Source: Bacteroidota bacterium (GTDB taxonomy: Bacteria > Bacteroidota > Bacteroidia > NS11-12g > UBA955). Taken from it: 56,510 bases of DNA. The translations under genes and the position numbers were made by a program. The notes beneath the pieces are model-generated. The model ran no database searches, was not told where the DNA came from, and saw only the letters and a program-made list of their open reading frames with translations. The stretch lies in NCBI GenBank assembly GCA_030833525.1, contig JAURGZ010000008.1, forward strand, positions 1-56,510, read 5' to 3'. Positions 16,257-25,502 of the stretch are shown here, piece by piece (the first letter of the stretch is position 1; each line of letters opens with the position of its first letter).

Positions 16257-16853
16257 TTATTCTTCGCCCAGCGCTTCGCTTACATCTACGCGTTTTTCAG
16301 CTCCTTGCTCAGCGGCAAACGAACTCTTGCGTTCAAAACCGAATAGATTGGCCATGAGGTTGCCAGGAAAACGACGAACCTTCAAATTGTAGGCTTTGAT
16401 CGAGGCATTGTAATCCTTGCGCGCTGTAGCGATGCGGTTTTCAGCTTCTGAAATCTCATCGTTTAGCTGTTTGTAGCTCTCGGTGGTCTTCAACTCAGGG
16501 TAGCGCTCGAATACAACCATCATGCGGCTGAATGCTGACTGTTGGGCTTTTTCGTATTGGGCCAATTTCTCATCGGTGAGTTGATTGACATCCAATTTGG
16601 TCTGTCCCACACTGGAACGAGCATCGATGATTTCCGTTAAGGTGCTTTTTTCAAATTTCCCTTCTGCCTTGATGGACTGCGCAATTTCCACAATTTTGTC
16701 AGCTCGGTTTTGGTATTGAACTTCCACATTGCTCCATGTCAATTCAACATTGGTTTCTTCATTGACAAGGCCGTTGTAAGAGCCGCAGCTCCACATGCCC
16801 AACAAGACGAATACGCCTATTACCAAGAGGGTTTTTAAATTGTTACTGTTCAT
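16257..16853 (-). CDS. lemA: LemA family protein
   Basis: 198 residues: one N-terminal membrane helix (LKTLLVIGVFVLLGMW, followed by SCGSYNGLV, which may also serve as a lipobox) and a helical-bundle body with the LemA core (YNGLVNEETNVELTWSNVEVQYQNRADKI, then FERYPELKTTESYKQLNDEISEAENRIATARKDYNASIKAYN and RFPGNLMANLFGF). LemA proteins are surface-facing coiled helical proteins of unknown role. It lies between lipB (11-base overlap) and the two TPM genes, a conserved partnership in Bacteroidota. Confidence 0.95.
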   Translation of the reverse strand: MNSNNLKTLLVIGVFVLLGMWSCGSYNGLVNEETNVELTWSNVEVQYQNRADKIVEIAQSIKAEGKFEKSTLTEIIDARSSVGQTKLDVNQLTDEKLAQYEKAQQSAFSRMMVVFERYPELKTTESYKQLNDEISEAENRIATARKDYNASIKAYNLKVRRFPGNLMANLFGFERKSSFAAEQGAEKRVDVSEALGEE

Positions 16854-17529
16854 TTTTCAAATAATTCAAGGAAAACAAAGAAGCAAAATGAGTGCCTAAG
16901 GCCGTTTTGACGGCTTTCATGTCAATTTGTCTGTTTAATTCCTTTTGCATGCTGCTCACACCCTTGTCAGCGATACCGCAGGGTACAATGTGTTGGAACA
17001 TGCGCAAGTCGGTATTTACATTGAGCGCTAGGCCGTGCATGGTCATGTAACGGCTGCACTTGATACCAATGGCCGCGATTTTTCGTTCTTGTGGCAACCC
17101 GATGTCCATCCAAACGCCAATTCGATCAGTAACCCGAGCGGCAGTCAGCTCGAAATCGGCCAGGGTGCGAATGATGGCTTCTTCAACGTTCCAAACGTAA
17201 TCTTTGACACCCATGCCCAAGGCTTCCAAATCGAAAATGGGGTAAGCAACCAATTGGCCGGGACCGTGATAGGTGATGTCCCCGCCGCGTTCGATTTCAA
17301 ACGCTTCAGCTCCTATTTCTTTCAAACGTTCATCTGATATGAGCAAATGGTGCCAATTGGCTCGATTGCCAAAGGTGTACACGGGATTGTGTTCCACTAA
17401 AATCAGCGAATGCCCGGGTGAGGCACCCTTCTGTTTGGTCGCAATGCCTCCGTGAAAGAGTTGTTTCTGCAATTCCCACGTTTCGGAATAGCGTTCAAAC
17501 CCTCTGTCGCGCAAAATGCAATTCTGCAT
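16843..17529 (-). CDS. lipB: Octanoyltransferase LipB
   Basis: Moves octanoyl groups from acyl carrier protein to lipoyl domains, first step of lipoate synthesis; a client domain is encoded at 23601-24980. 228 residues with the signature RGGDITYHGPGQLVAYPI (81-98), catalytic Lys150 in RKIAAIG, YMTMHGLALNV, and catalytic Cys184 in IVPCGI. Starts at ATG 17529, four bases after a TACCTTTG box, hence likely leaderless. First gene of the lipB-lemA-TPM-TPM unit; the following lemA start overlaps its end. Confidence 0.96.
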   Translation of the reverse strand: MQNCILRDRGFERYSETWELQKQLFHGGIATKQKGASPGHSLILVEHNPVYTFGNRANWHHLLISDERLKEIGAEAFEIERGGDITYHGPGQLVAYPIFDLEALGMGVKDYVWNVEEAIIRTLADFELTAARVTDRIGVWMDIGLPQERKIAAIGIKCSRYMTMHGLALNVNTDLRMFQHIVPCGIADKGVSSMQKELNRQIDMKAVKTALGTHFASLFSLNYLKNEQ

Positions 17530-17533
17530 GATT

Positions 17534-17541
17534 CAAAGGTA
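17534..17541 (-). promoter_or_regulatory. -7 box of lipB, four bases from its ATG
   Basis: Minus strand TACCTTTG then AATC then ATG. Perfect TAnnTTTG. The divergent yraN has a one-mismatch box (AAACTTTG, 17575-17582) six bases before its own ATG, so both transcripts in this 59-base gap appear to start at or near their start codons. Confidence 0.6.
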
Positions 17542-17588
17542 ATTCATCCAGGCCCTAGTCTGGGGTTTGAATCAAAACTTTGCCTTCG

Positions 17589-18008
17589 ATGATGGATAAG
17601 CAATTGCGGGGAAAATGGGGAGAAGATTGGGTGCGATTTCGCTACGAAACCCTGGGGTATAGGTTGTTGAATCAGCGATTGCGTTTAGCTCGTTGTGAGT
17701 TGGATCTGCTGTTCAAGAAGGGAGATATCATGGTTGCCGTCGAAGTGAAAACACGGCGTTTGACGCATTTTTTACCCGATGCCGTTTATTGGAGTCTGGC
17801 CCAGCGCAATCGGGCTTGGTTTGGTTTGCGCGAACTGGCTTTTAAATGTATGGATGTCAATGAATTTAGACTTGATTTTGCGGCCGTGCATTATAGCGGT
17901 AGTCAGCGAATGATGCAGGTGCTTGAAGGAGGCAAAGCCTTTAAATTCAAACCTCACAAAGCCGCGTTTTGTCTGAATAATGCATCTAGCGTATCAATAG
18001 CCCCGTAG
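17589..18008 (+). CDS. yraN: YraN/UPF0102 family nuclease-fold protein
   Basis: 139 residues. Matches the UPF0102 family, which has the restriction-endonuclease-like fold: GKWGEDWVRFRYETLGYRLL at 8-27, then CELDLLFKKGDIMVAVEVKTR, i.e. the E...D...ExK metal-site set. The usual glycine of GEIDL is a cysteine here. Biological role not established; in several bacteria it accompanies rnhB or 16S methylase genes. Start chosen at ATG 17589 (an adjacent ATG at 17592 is equivalent); a TTG at 17580 lies within the promoter box. Followed after 22 bases by the M43 protease gene. Confidence 0.85.
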   Translation: MMDKQLRGKWGEDWVRFRYETLGYRLLNQRLRLARCELDLLFKKGDIMVAVEVKTRRLTHFLPDAVYWSLAQRNRAWFGLRELAFKCMDVNEFRLDFAAVHYSGSQRMMQVLEGGKAFKFKPHKAAFCLNNASSVSIAP

Positions 18009-18030
18009 TTTTAAGTTTACTTTGCGCCGC

Positions 18031-20124
18031 ATGAATTTTCGTTTCATACTCAGTGTCAGCATGGGTCTTTTGGCTCTGAATGCTACTGAACTTCAGTCTC
18101 AACATACCTGTGGGACTGATGTTTATTACCACGAACACAGCCAACAAAACCCCCAGTGGAAAGGGCAGGAGAATCAATTCAATCAAGATTGGATTTCCAA
18201 AGGCCAGGTGGTTGAATCGCGCGCAGCCATTTATACCATACCGGTTGTTTTCCACGTCATCCACACCAATGGCCCTGAGAATATTTCCCGCGAGCAGATT
18301 TTGGATCAACTGCGCGTATTGAATGAAGATTTCAATAAAAAGAATGCCAATATTTCCAATTTGAGATCGGCCTTTACTTCTAGGGCTGCTGATTGTCAAA
18401 TTGAATTTCAGCTAGCCAAAGTGGATCCTTCTGGCAATTGCACCGATGGAATCAATCGCATTTATTCTTCAGCGGGAGTGGAAACATCCATGTCCAGTGA
18501 ACCGGTCAAGCAATTGGCCTATTGGGATAAAACCAAATACCTCAACATTTGGGTAGTCACGAGCATTGCCGCCAGCGGGGGCGGGACGGGTACCGTATTG
18601 GGTTATGCCGTTTTTCCATGGATGACCAATCGCGATGGAGTAGTGGTGCGCCACGATCGAGTAGGTTCCATTGGAACAGCAGCCAATACCGATGGAGGAC
18701 GAACCTTGACCCACGAGGTGGGCCATTGGTTAGGGCTGTATCATACCTTCCAAGACGGCTGTACCGGTGGGGATTTGTGCGATGATACTCCTCCAGTAAA
18801 TGGAACGTTCACCAATGCCAGCTGCCCAGCAAACGGCAATAGTTGCAACAACGATTCTCCAGATTTGCCTGATATGTGGGAAAATTTCATGGATTACAGC
18901 GATGGAAAATGCATGTCAGCATTCACGACCAATCAGCGCAGTCGCATGCATTATTTCTTGGGTCAGAGTCCCCGCAAGAGCCTGGTTGCTAGCAGCAATT
19001 TGGTCGCTACCGGAGTGGTCAATTCCAATGTTGCCCCCAAGGGCTTGTTCAGTGCCAACAAACGAGTGGTTTGCGCGGGTGAGGAGGTCCAATTTTATGA
19101 CTTGAGTTGCAAAGGTGGGCCGAGTGTTTGGTCTTGGACTTTGGCGGGATCTTCGTCGCCCAATTCTTCCGTGCAGAATCCCAAGGTGGTATACCAAACA
19201 CCCGGTACCTACAAGGTGAGCCTAACAGTTCAGAACAATTACGGCAGCAACAGCTACAGCCAAGATGCCTACATAACAGTATTGAAGGCCAACGGCGATA
19301 CTTACCCCCATTATGAAAATGATTTCGAAGCGGCTGATCCTTTCGCTGCCGGTGATTTCGCCCATAGCTCACCTGCGGGAAGTCAATTTGCCTATCAGAG
19401 TTCGGTTGGATTCAGCGGTTCACACTCAGTCAAGGCACCGATTGTGACCAATACGGGTGTGGGCAAGGTTTACAGTTTCATTACTCCCTCTTTTGACTTT
19501 ACAGCCTTGTCTGGCCAATCGCCTCGATTGACCTTTTATGTTTCCTATGCGCAGCCTTCAGCCGATGTGAGCGATATCCTTCGCGTTTATATTTCGACGG
19601 ATTGCGGCGGTTCATTTGAGCAAATTCTGGAGCGAAGCGGTTCAGCCTTGGCCTATACGGGTGCCGGTTATGCCACCAATTTTGTCCCTACTGACAGCAA
19701 ACAATGGAAGTTGTCTGGCATTCCGTCATTGAATTCATTGGGCTTTGGTTCGGTGAAAAATGCCATGTTTCGAATCGATGTGGTAAGTGCGGGTGGAAAT
19801 CCGGTTTACATTGACAATATCAATTGCAGCCCCTGGTACGCTTCGACTGAATCGTTGAGCCAGCAGGATTTCGAAATCATTCCCAATCCCTCAGCGGGAG
19901 AATTTACCGTTCATTTCGACGCGGCACAGTGGGGCTCCCAAGTGGAATTGATCGTTTGGAATGCCCAAGGCCAAGTTTGTCAAAAAATCAATGCTACGCA
20001 TTGGGAAATGGAGAGGGGTTATTTTCAATTGGACCGAAATCAATTTTCCCATACCGGTGTTTATTTCGCAGAATTGAAGTCGCCCTCTCAAAGCGCTCGT
20101 CAACCATTCGTATTGATTCCCTAA
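18031..20124 (+). CDS. Secreted M43 zinc metalloprotease with PKD domain and type IX sorting tail
   Basis: 697 residues. N-terminal export signal MNFRFILSVSMGLLALNA, pro-region, then a pappalysin/cytophagalysin-type protease: zinc motif HEVGHWLGLYH (228-238; ligands His228, His232, His238, base Glu229) and Met-turn ENFMDYSDGKCM (Met287). About 335-425 is a PKD domain (FYDLSCKGGPSVWSW..., NPKVVYQTPGTYKVSLTV). A jelly-roll-like region follows, then a C-terminal type A sorting domain (about 615-697, beginning IIPNPSAGEFTVHF and ending PFVLIP). So it should cross the outer membrane by the type IX system whose core is at 31977-36821. A TACTTTG box sits six bases before the ATG. topA follows two bases after its stop. 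Confidence 0.93.
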   Translation: MNFRFILSVSMGLLALNATELQSQHTCGTDVYYHEHSQQNPQWKGQENQFNQDWISKGQVVESRAAIYTIPVVFHVIHTNGPENISREQILDQLRVLNEDFNKKNANISNLRSAFTSRAADCQIEFQLAKVDPSGNCTDGINRIYSSAGVETSMSSEPVKQLAYWDKTKYLNIWVVTSIAASGGGTGTVLGYAVFPWMTNRDGVVVRHDRVGSIGTAANTDGGRTLTHEVGHWLGLYHTFQDGCTGGDLCDDTPPVNGTFTNASCPANGNSCNNDSPDLPDMWENFMDYSDGKCMSAFTTNQRSRMHYFLGQSPRKSLVASSNLVATGVVNSNVAPKGLFSANKRVVCAGEEVQFYDLSCKGGPSVWSWTLAGSSSPNSSVQNPKVVYQTPGTYKVSLTVQNNYGSNSYSQDAYITVLKANGDTYPHYENDFEAADPFAAGDFAHSSPAGSQFAYQSSVGFSGSHSVKAPIVTNTGVGKVYSFITPSFDFTALSGQSPRLTFYVSYAQPSADVSDILRVYISTDCGGSFEQILERSGSALAYTGAGYATNFVPTDSKQWKLSGIPSLNSLGFGSVKNAMFRIDVVSAGGNPVYIDNINCSPWYASTESLSQQDFEIIPNPSAGEFTVHFDAAQWGSQVELIVWNAQGQVCQKINATHWEMERGYFQLDRNQFSHTGVYFAELKSPSQSARQPFVLIP

Positions 20125-20126
20125 CC

Positions 20127-22616
20127 ATGATTAAAAACCTCGTCATTGTCGAGTCGCCTGCTAAGGCCAAAACCATAGAAAAGTACCTGGGACCTGATTT
20201 CAAGGTCACCTCTAGCATGGGTCATGTTCGGGATCTTCCCAAAGGAGATGGAGCCATTGATATTTCAGCCGGCTTCAAGCCTAAATACGAAGTATCGGCA
20301 GACAAGAAAAAGCTGGTTTCAGAACTGAAGAAGCTTTCCAAGCAGGCCGAAATCGTATGGCTCGCCACTGACGAAGATCGCGAAGGAGAAGCCATTAGCT
20401 GGCATTTGTTCGAAGAATTGGGCTTGAAACAAGAGAACACCAAGCGCATCGTCTTCAATGAAATTACCAAGACCGCGATTTTGAACGCCGTTGCCAACCC
20501 TCGGGATATCGATAAGCATTTGGTCGATGCACAGCAAGCCCGCAGGGTGCTCGATCGACTGGTGGGTTTTGAATTGTCTCCCATTTTGTGGCGCAAAGTC
20601 AAGCCTTCATTGAGTGCAGGTCGTGTACAGAGCGTAGCCGTTCGGTTGGTGGTAGAGCGCGAACGGGAGATTTTAGACTTTCAAGCCCATAGCGATTTTC
20701 GCGTTCAAGGTTTCTTCCAAACCGAAAAGGGAGCGGCTTTAAAAGCTGAATCCAAAGGGAAGTTTCCTGATGCCGAATCGGTTCAATCCTTTTTGGAGCA
20801 GCACCAAGGTGCCCAGTTTCAAGTGTCTGATTTGCAGGTTTCACCGGCTTTCAGAAGTCCTGCGCCTCCCTTTACAACCTCGACCTTGCAACAGGAGGCT
20901 TCTCGCAAATTGGGTTATGATGTGAGCCGTACCATGCAAATCGCTCAGAAATTGTATGAGAATGGTCACATTACCTACATGCGGACCGATTCGACCAACT
21001 TGAGCCAATTGGCCTTGCAGGCCGCCAAAGATGAAATTCTGTCTCAATTTGGGGAGTCTTTCGTGCATACCCGTCAATACGCCACCAAGCACCAAGGCGC
21101 CCAAGAGGCTCACGAAGCCATTCGCCCTACCTTTTTCTCCAATCACAGCGCAGGTTCAAACCCCCAGGAGCGCAAGTTGTATGAATTGATTTGGAAACGT
21201 TCAATTGCTTCTCAAATGGCCAAGGCCGAATTGGAAAAGACCACCATTTCGATCGATACCGCACAGAAGACAGCGCCCTTTAAAGTAGAGGGTGAAGTCA
21301 TCCGTTTTGAGGGATTTTTGAAAGTGTACTTGGAATCCAAAGACGACGAGGAAGAAGACGATCAAGAAGGTTTGTTGCCCGCCGTTCGCGTAGGAGAGTC
21401 TTTGGGTTTAGATAAAATCACCGCCACCGAGCGCTTCCAAAAACCCAAGCCCCGCTACACCGAAGCCTCTCTGGTGAAGAAACTAGAGGAATTGGGCATT
21501 GGGCGCCCCTCTACCTATGCACCGACCATTAGCACGGTTCAAAAACGCGGCTATGTGGTTCAAGAGAATCGGGAAGGACAAAAACGCAGCATTCGCTATT
21601 TCGAATCCAATGCCAGCGGCATACACCAATCGGTGATGGAAGAAAATTTTGGTCAAGAGCGCAATAAGTTGTTTCCCACCGATATCGGGTCTTTGGTGAC
21701 CGATTTCCTGTTGGCCCATTTTGATCAAATCATGGACTTCGGCTTCACGGCAAGCGTAGAGAAGCAGTTTGATGAAATTGCCCAAGGCATGAAAGCGTGG
21801 CAAGAGATGCTGGGTGATTTTTATATCCCCTTCCACGAAACTGTGGCCAAAACGGTTGATACCGCTGAACGGGTAACAGGCGAGCGATTGTTGGGTACGG
21901 ATCCCAAATCGGGGCTTCCCATTTTGGCCCGCATGGGTCGATACGGCGCCTTGGTTCAAAAAGGAGATAAGGATTCGGGTGTGGATCCTGCATTTGCCAG
22001 TTTGCGTGCGGGTCAAACCTTGGAATCCATTCAATTGGAAGAGGCCTTGAAGTTGTTTGAATTGCCCCGTGACGTTTGCTCCATAGACGGAGAAGCGGTC
22101 ACGGCCGCCGTAGGTCGATACGGCCCGTACCTGAAATTCAAGGGTAAGTTTTTCAATGTTCCTGCTGAAACAGATTTGATTGCCTTGAGCGAGGAGCAAG
22201 CCCAGTCTATGATGGCTGAATTCTTGTCTCAACCTCAGTATCCCTTGGAAGTAGGAAGCTACAAAGGTCAGCCGCTATTGGTCAACAAAGGCCGATTCGG
22301 TCCTTATGTGAAATACGATAAGATTTTCGCGAGCATTCCCAAAGGCGAAGATCCCAGTACCTTGACCGAAGAGCGCGCCATTCAATTGGTTGAAGCCAAG
22401 TTGTCGGGTGAGAAATCGGCAGCATTGAAAGAGTTGGATGCTGAGTTGGGCATTTCCATTGTTGACGGGCGTTACGGTGCGTACATCAAACAGGGGAAAG
22501 TCAACGCGCCCATTCCCAAAGGAACCGATTGGAAAGATGTAAGCTTGGAACAAGCCAAATCTTGGCTTGAGGAAGCCGCTACTAAGAAAAAGAGCAGCCC
22601 TAAAAAGCGCAAATAG
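20127..22616 (+). CDS. topA: DNA topoisomerase I
   Basis: Type IA enzyme that relaxes negative supercoils. 829 residues. TOPRIM domain at the front with VIVESPAKAKTIEKYLG (Glu9) and TDEDREGEA (Asp82, Asp84), then QQARRVLDRLVGFELSP, the active-site Tyr284 in GHITYMRTDST, and IGRPSTYAPTI. The C-terminus lacks Cys4 zinc ribbons and instead carries four glycine/tyrosine repeats (GRYGALVQKG, GRYGPYLKFKG, GRFGPYVKYD, GRYGAYIKQGK), the Toprim_C_rpt form common in Bacteroidota. A lysine-rich tail ends it. ATG at 20127 starts two bases after the M43 protease stop, so it may be read from that promoter too; the preceding gene has no shared function. Confidence 0.98.
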   Translation: MIKNLVIVESPAKAKTIEKYLGPDFKVTSSMGHVRDLPKGDGAIDISAGFKPKYEVSADKKKLVSELKKLSKQAEIVWLATDEDREGEAISWHLFEELGLKQENTKRIVFNEITKTAILNAVANPRDIDKHLVDAQQARRVLDRLVGFELSPILWRKVKPSLSAGRVQSVAVRLVVEREREILDFQAHSDFRVQGFFQTEKGAALKAESKGKFPDAESVQSFLEQHQGAQFQVSDLQVSPAFRSPAPPFTTSTLQQEASRKLGYDVSRTMQIAQKLYENGHITYMRTDSTNLSQLALQAAKDEILSQFGESFVHTRQYATKHQGAQEAHEAIRPTFFSNHSAGSNPQERKLYELIWKRSIASQMAKAELEKTTISIDTAQKTAPFKVEGEVIRFEGFLKVYLESKDDEEEDDQEGLLPAVRVGESLGLDKITATERFQKPKPRYTEASLVKKLEELGIGRPSTYAPTISTVQKRGYVVQENREGQKRSIRYFESNASGIHQSVMEENFGQERNKLFPTDIGSLVTDFLLAHFDQIMDFGFTASVEKQFDEIAQGMKAWQEMLGDFYIPFHETVAKTVDTAERVTGERLLGTDPKSGLPILARMGRYGALVQKGDKDSGVDPAFASLRAGQTLESIQLEEALKLFELPRDVCSIDGEAVTAAVGRYGPYLKFKGKFFNVPAETDLIALSEEQAQSMMAEFLSQPQYPLEVGSYKGQPLLVNKGRFGPYVKYDKIFASIPKGEDPSTLTEERAIQLVEAKLSGEKSAALKELDAELGISIVDGRYGAYIKQGKVNAPIPKGTDWKDVSLEQAKSWLEEAATKKKSSPKKRK

Positions 22617-23534
22617 ATGGACATCAAGCAGCTTCCGGCCATGATCAGCCTATTGGATGATTCTGATGAGGAGGTGGTGTCCATTGTTGAAAATCAATTT
22701 TTATTGGAGGGTCCGAGCATCATTCCCTGGTTGGAAGAGGCTTGGTTTCAATTGAGTGAGGGGCCTGTTTCTGGGAAATTGGCTGAAATCATCAGTCGAA
22801 TCCAGCAACAGGACCTCAAGCATTCCTTCGAATTGCTCTGGAAACGCCCGCCCATTTCGCTGTTGAAATCATGGATGTGCCTCAGTCGCATTCAGACTCC
22901 ACAATTGGATGAAAGCGAGGTTCGGCAGTGGGTGAATGGATTGAAAATGGATGTTTGGGCTCAATTTGGAGCCGGGCGAGACCCCATGCAACAAGTGGCG
23001 ACACTCAATGATGTGTTGTTTCGCCAACACGGGTATCGCGGCAATTCTGATCATTACCACGCCATCGAAAACTCCCTGATCCATGAAACCTTAAAGCGTA
23101 AAATGGGCAATCCCATCAGTTTGTCTATGCTGTATGTGATCATTGGCCAGTCGCTCGGATTGCCCGTGTTTGGCATCAATTTGCCTCAGCATTTTATTGT
23201 CGCATACTGCCAAATGAAACAATCTCCGCTCTACGATGGAATCTATGAACAAGACGCCATTCGCATCGATGAGGTTGAAAAGGTGATGTTCTATTTGAAC
23301 CCGTTTAGCCGAGGTCAAATGTTCAATAAAGAGAGCCTCAATGCCTTTCTAAAAGTGGTCAAAGTGACCCCTCAAGACGGTTTTTTCCTACCTTGCTCTG
23401 AACAAGACATCATCAAACGGGTTCTGCGCAACATGCACCATGCCTATGGAGAAATCCAACAATCCCACAAGCAGGAGCAAGTGCGTGATTTGATGCGCAT
23501 TGCGGGAATGGAAGACGAATGGCCCCTGGCTTAA
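22617..23534 (+). CDS. SirB1-type transglutaminase-like protein
   Basis: 305 residues, no export signal. The Transglut_core2/SirB1 N-terminal pattern is clear at about 115-205: LNDVLFRQHGYRGNSDHYHAIENS, then KRKMGNPISLSMLYVIIGQSLGLPVFGINLPQHFIV. The expected histidine (LPQHF) is present. N-terminal 100 residues are helical, HEAT-like (LLDDSDEEVVSIVENQF). The family is widespread and poorly understood; many members are thought to be inactive transglutaminase folds. The ATG at 22617 directly follows the topA stop with no gap, implying coupled translation. Confidence 0.85.
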   Translation: MDIKQLPAMISLLDDSDEEVVSIVENQFLLEGPSIIPWLEEAWFQLSEGPVSGKLAEIISRIQQQDLKHSFELLWKRPPISLLKSWMCLSRIQTPQLDESEVRQWVNGLKMDVWAQFGAGRDPMQQVATLNDVLFRQHGYRGNSDHYHAIENSLIHETLKRKMGNPISLSMLYVIIGQSLGLPVFGINLPQHFIVAYCQMKQSPLYDGIYEQDAIRIDEVEKVMFYLNPFSRGQMFNKESLNAFLKVVKVTPQDGFFLPCSEQDIIKRVLRNMHHAYGEIQQSHKQEQVRDLMRIAGMEDEWPLA

Positions 23535-23555
23535 GTTTCGTATCCAAAGCGGCCG

Positions 23556-23587
23556 TTTGGGTATCCCGCTAAAAACCCCGATTTTTG
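23556..23587 (+). promoter_or_regulatory. Promoter of the E2 gene
   Basis: TTTG (23556-23559), 20 bases, GATTTTTG (23580-23587; one mismatch to TAnnTTTG). The spacing equals that at tRNA-Leu and yceD. Thirteen bases then lead to the ATG at 23601. Confidence 0.5.
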
Positions 23588-23600
23588 CAGTACCAAACCT

Positions 23601-24980
23601 ATGGCCGAAAAACCAATTTTGATGCCCAAAATGGGCGAGAGCATTGCCGAGGCTACCATCATTCGGTGGTTGAAAAACGTCGGTGAGCGCATTGAAAAGG
23701 ATGAGCCCATTGTCGAAATCGCAACAGACAAAGTCGACAGCGAGATCCCCAGCACCGAAGCCGGTATTTTGACCCAGCAAATGCATGGGGAAGGAGCCGT
23801 TGTGAAAGTGGGTGAACCCGTTGCTATGGTCGATTCTGAAGGTTCTGCCGCAGTTGCGTCAGCTTCGGCTTCGGCGCCCGTGCAAGCTCCTGTTTCAGAG
23901 CCTGTGGCAGCTCCAGTAGCGCCTGCAGTAGAAAAGGCAGCGGCCATGGTAGAGGAACAAATGACTCAGGTGCAAACCCAGATGTCGTCTGCTGATGGTT
24001 CTCGTTTTTATTCACCCCTGGTGATGAACATTGCCCGCACCGAAGGCATTTCCATGACCGAATTGGAATCCATTCCTGGAACGGGTAAAGAAGGCAGAGT
24101 GACCAAATCAGACATCATGGCTTATTTGCAGGGTGGAAGAAAAGCAGCGGCCACAGCGGTAGCCGCCGCGCCCGCTCTAACTCCCGCTCCCGCCGCTAGC
24201 CCTTCTGTCGTTGAGCCTGCTGCAGCTCCGGTTGCTAAGCCTGCGGCCAAAGTGGCTGTATCGCTCAACCCCGGTGACGAGGTGGTTGAAATGGACCGCG
24301 TTCGCAAACTCATTGCCGACCACATGGTCATGAGCAAGCAGACCAGCCCTCACGTCACCTCCTTTGTGGAAGCCGATGTAACCAATTTGGTAGCTTGGCG
24401 CAACAAAGTCAAGGACTCTTTCAAAAAGCGCGAAGGCGAGAATATCACGTTTACCCCCTTGTTCATTGAGGCCATTACCAAGGCCATCAAAGATTTCCCC
24501 ATGATCAACGTGTCTGTCGATGGCGATAAAATCATCAAACGCAAGGACATCAACGTGGGTATGGCCGTGGCTCAGCAAAATGGTAACCTGATCGTTCCCG
24601 TGATTAAAAACGCAGATAGCATGAATTTGCTAGGAATTACCCGCAAGGTAAACGACTTGGCCAACCGTGCGCGCGTAAACAAATTGACACCTGATGAAAT
24701 TCAAGGCGGTACCTACACCTTGACCAACGTAGGTTCCTTTGGAAACGTTTTTGGAACGCCGGTGATCAATCAGCCTCAAGTAGCCATCATGGCGGTAGGT
24801 GCCATTCGCAAAAAGCCAGCCGTGATCGAAACAGAGTATGGTGATGTAATTGCCATTCGCCATATGATGTATTTGAGCCACAGTTATGACCATCGCGTGG
24901 TGGACGGTGCTTTGGGAGGAATGTTCGTGCGCCGTGTGGCTGATTATTTGGAGCAGTGGGACCTCGACCGAGAGGTTTGA
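23601..24980 (+). CDS. 2-oxo acid dehydrogenase E2 (dihydrolipoamide acyltransferase)
   Basis: Core of a 2-oxoacid dehydrogenase complex; transfers the acyl group from lipoamide to CoA. 459 residues: one lipoyl domain (1-78, lipoylated Lys44 in EIATDKVDSEIPS), an Ala/Pro/Val linker, a peripheral subunit-binding domain (about 135-173, SPLVMNIARTEGISM...GTGKEGRVTKSDI), a second Ala/Pro linker, and the catalytic domain ending in SHSYDHRVVDGALGG with the His-x3-Asp-Gly active site. One lipoyl domain and the MPKMGESIAEATI start fit the branched-chain or 2-oxoglutarate type better than the pyruvate type; substrate cannot be settled here because E1 and E3 genes are not in the window. Confidence 0.93.
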   Translation: MAEKPILMPKMGESIAEATIIRWLKNVGERIEKDEPIVEIATDKVDSEIPSTEAGILTQQMHGEGAVVKVGEPVAMVDSEGSAAVASASASAPVQAPVSEPVAAPVAPAVEKAAAMVEEQMTQVQTQMSSADGSRFYSPLVMNIARTEGISMTELESIPGTGKEGRVTKSDIMAYLQGGRKAAATAVAAAPALTPAPAASPSVVEPAAAPVAKPAAKVAVSLNPGDEVVEMDRVRKLIADHMVMSKQTSPHVTSFVEADVTNLVAWRNKVKDSFKKREGENITFTPLFIEAITKAIKDFPMINVSVDGDKIIKRKDINVGMAVAQQNGNLIVPVIKNADSMNLLGITRKVNDLANRARVNKLTPDEIQGGTYTLTNVGSFGNVFGTPVINQPQVAIMAVGAIRKKPAVIETEYGDVIAIRHMMYLSHSYDHRVVDGALGGMFVRRVADYLEQWDLDREV

Positions 24981-25010
24981 TTCCATCACAATTGAACGTA
25001 ATTTGACCCA

Positions 25011-25502
25011 GTGGAATCCAAGATTCTTCTGTGGTGCAAACTGAGCGCTTTGGGGCTCATGGTCCTAGCCTTGTTGTTCTGGGTTGACGAATGCGGCTCG
25101 TACCGCTTTCAAGATGCTCAAGTCAAGATGCACCAAGCATCGGTCAACAGCATGGGGGAGTTGGAGTATGGGTTGATTTGCGAATCAAAAAGAGAAGAAA
25201 CGGCCATTTCGGTCGACTCGGCCTCCTATTTTCGCATTCAAGACCGAGATTCCATTGCTTTGTATAGCACGCAGTGGCGCCATCGAATTCGAGGGTTTTT
25301 AGACCAGCGTCACCCTTCCTTTTCTCAGCGTCAAGATCCGTCAATATTGGAATTAAAGCCTTTGTTGGAAATTCAAGTGCTCTCGGCGATTTTAATGGTC
25401 TTGGCCTGGGCCGTTTGGTTGATCCAAGACTTTAGCAAGCGCTTGGGCATTTGGTTTTTTGCCCTCACTTTGAGCGCATATTTATGGTGGTTTGCCGTAT
25501 GA
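25011..25502 (+). CDS. Small membrane protein of unknown function
   Basis: 163 residues from a GTG at 25011. An N-terminal membrane helix (KLSALGLMVLALLFWV), an exported region of about 85 residues with an alternating polar pattern, then two closely spaced C-terminal helices (IQVLSAILMVLAWAVWLI and LGIWFFALTLSAYLWWFAV). No family recognised. The GTG is supported by a promoter just upstream: TTTG, 19 bases, TAATTTG, then five bases to GTG. Its stop overlaps the next start as ATGA, so it heads a three-gene coupled unit with a GT-C-like enzyme and a phosphoesterase. Confidence 0.7.
   Translation: MESKILLWCKLSALGLMVLALLFWVDECGSYRFQDAQVKMHQASVNSMGELEYGLICESKREETAISVDSASYFRIQDRDSIALYSTQWRHRIRGFLDQRHPSFSQRQDPSILELKPLLEIQVLSAILMVLAWAVWLIQDFSKRLGIWFFALTLSAYLWWFAV

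Noticed and set aside
19929-20126. N-terminal extension of topA in the same frame
   Set aside because: It overlaps the conserved sorting domain of the M43 protease; topoisomerase sequence begins at MIKNLVIVESP (20127).
21483-22232. 249-residue open frame on the minus strand
   Set aside because: Antisense to topA in a conserved region; no start context or family pattern.
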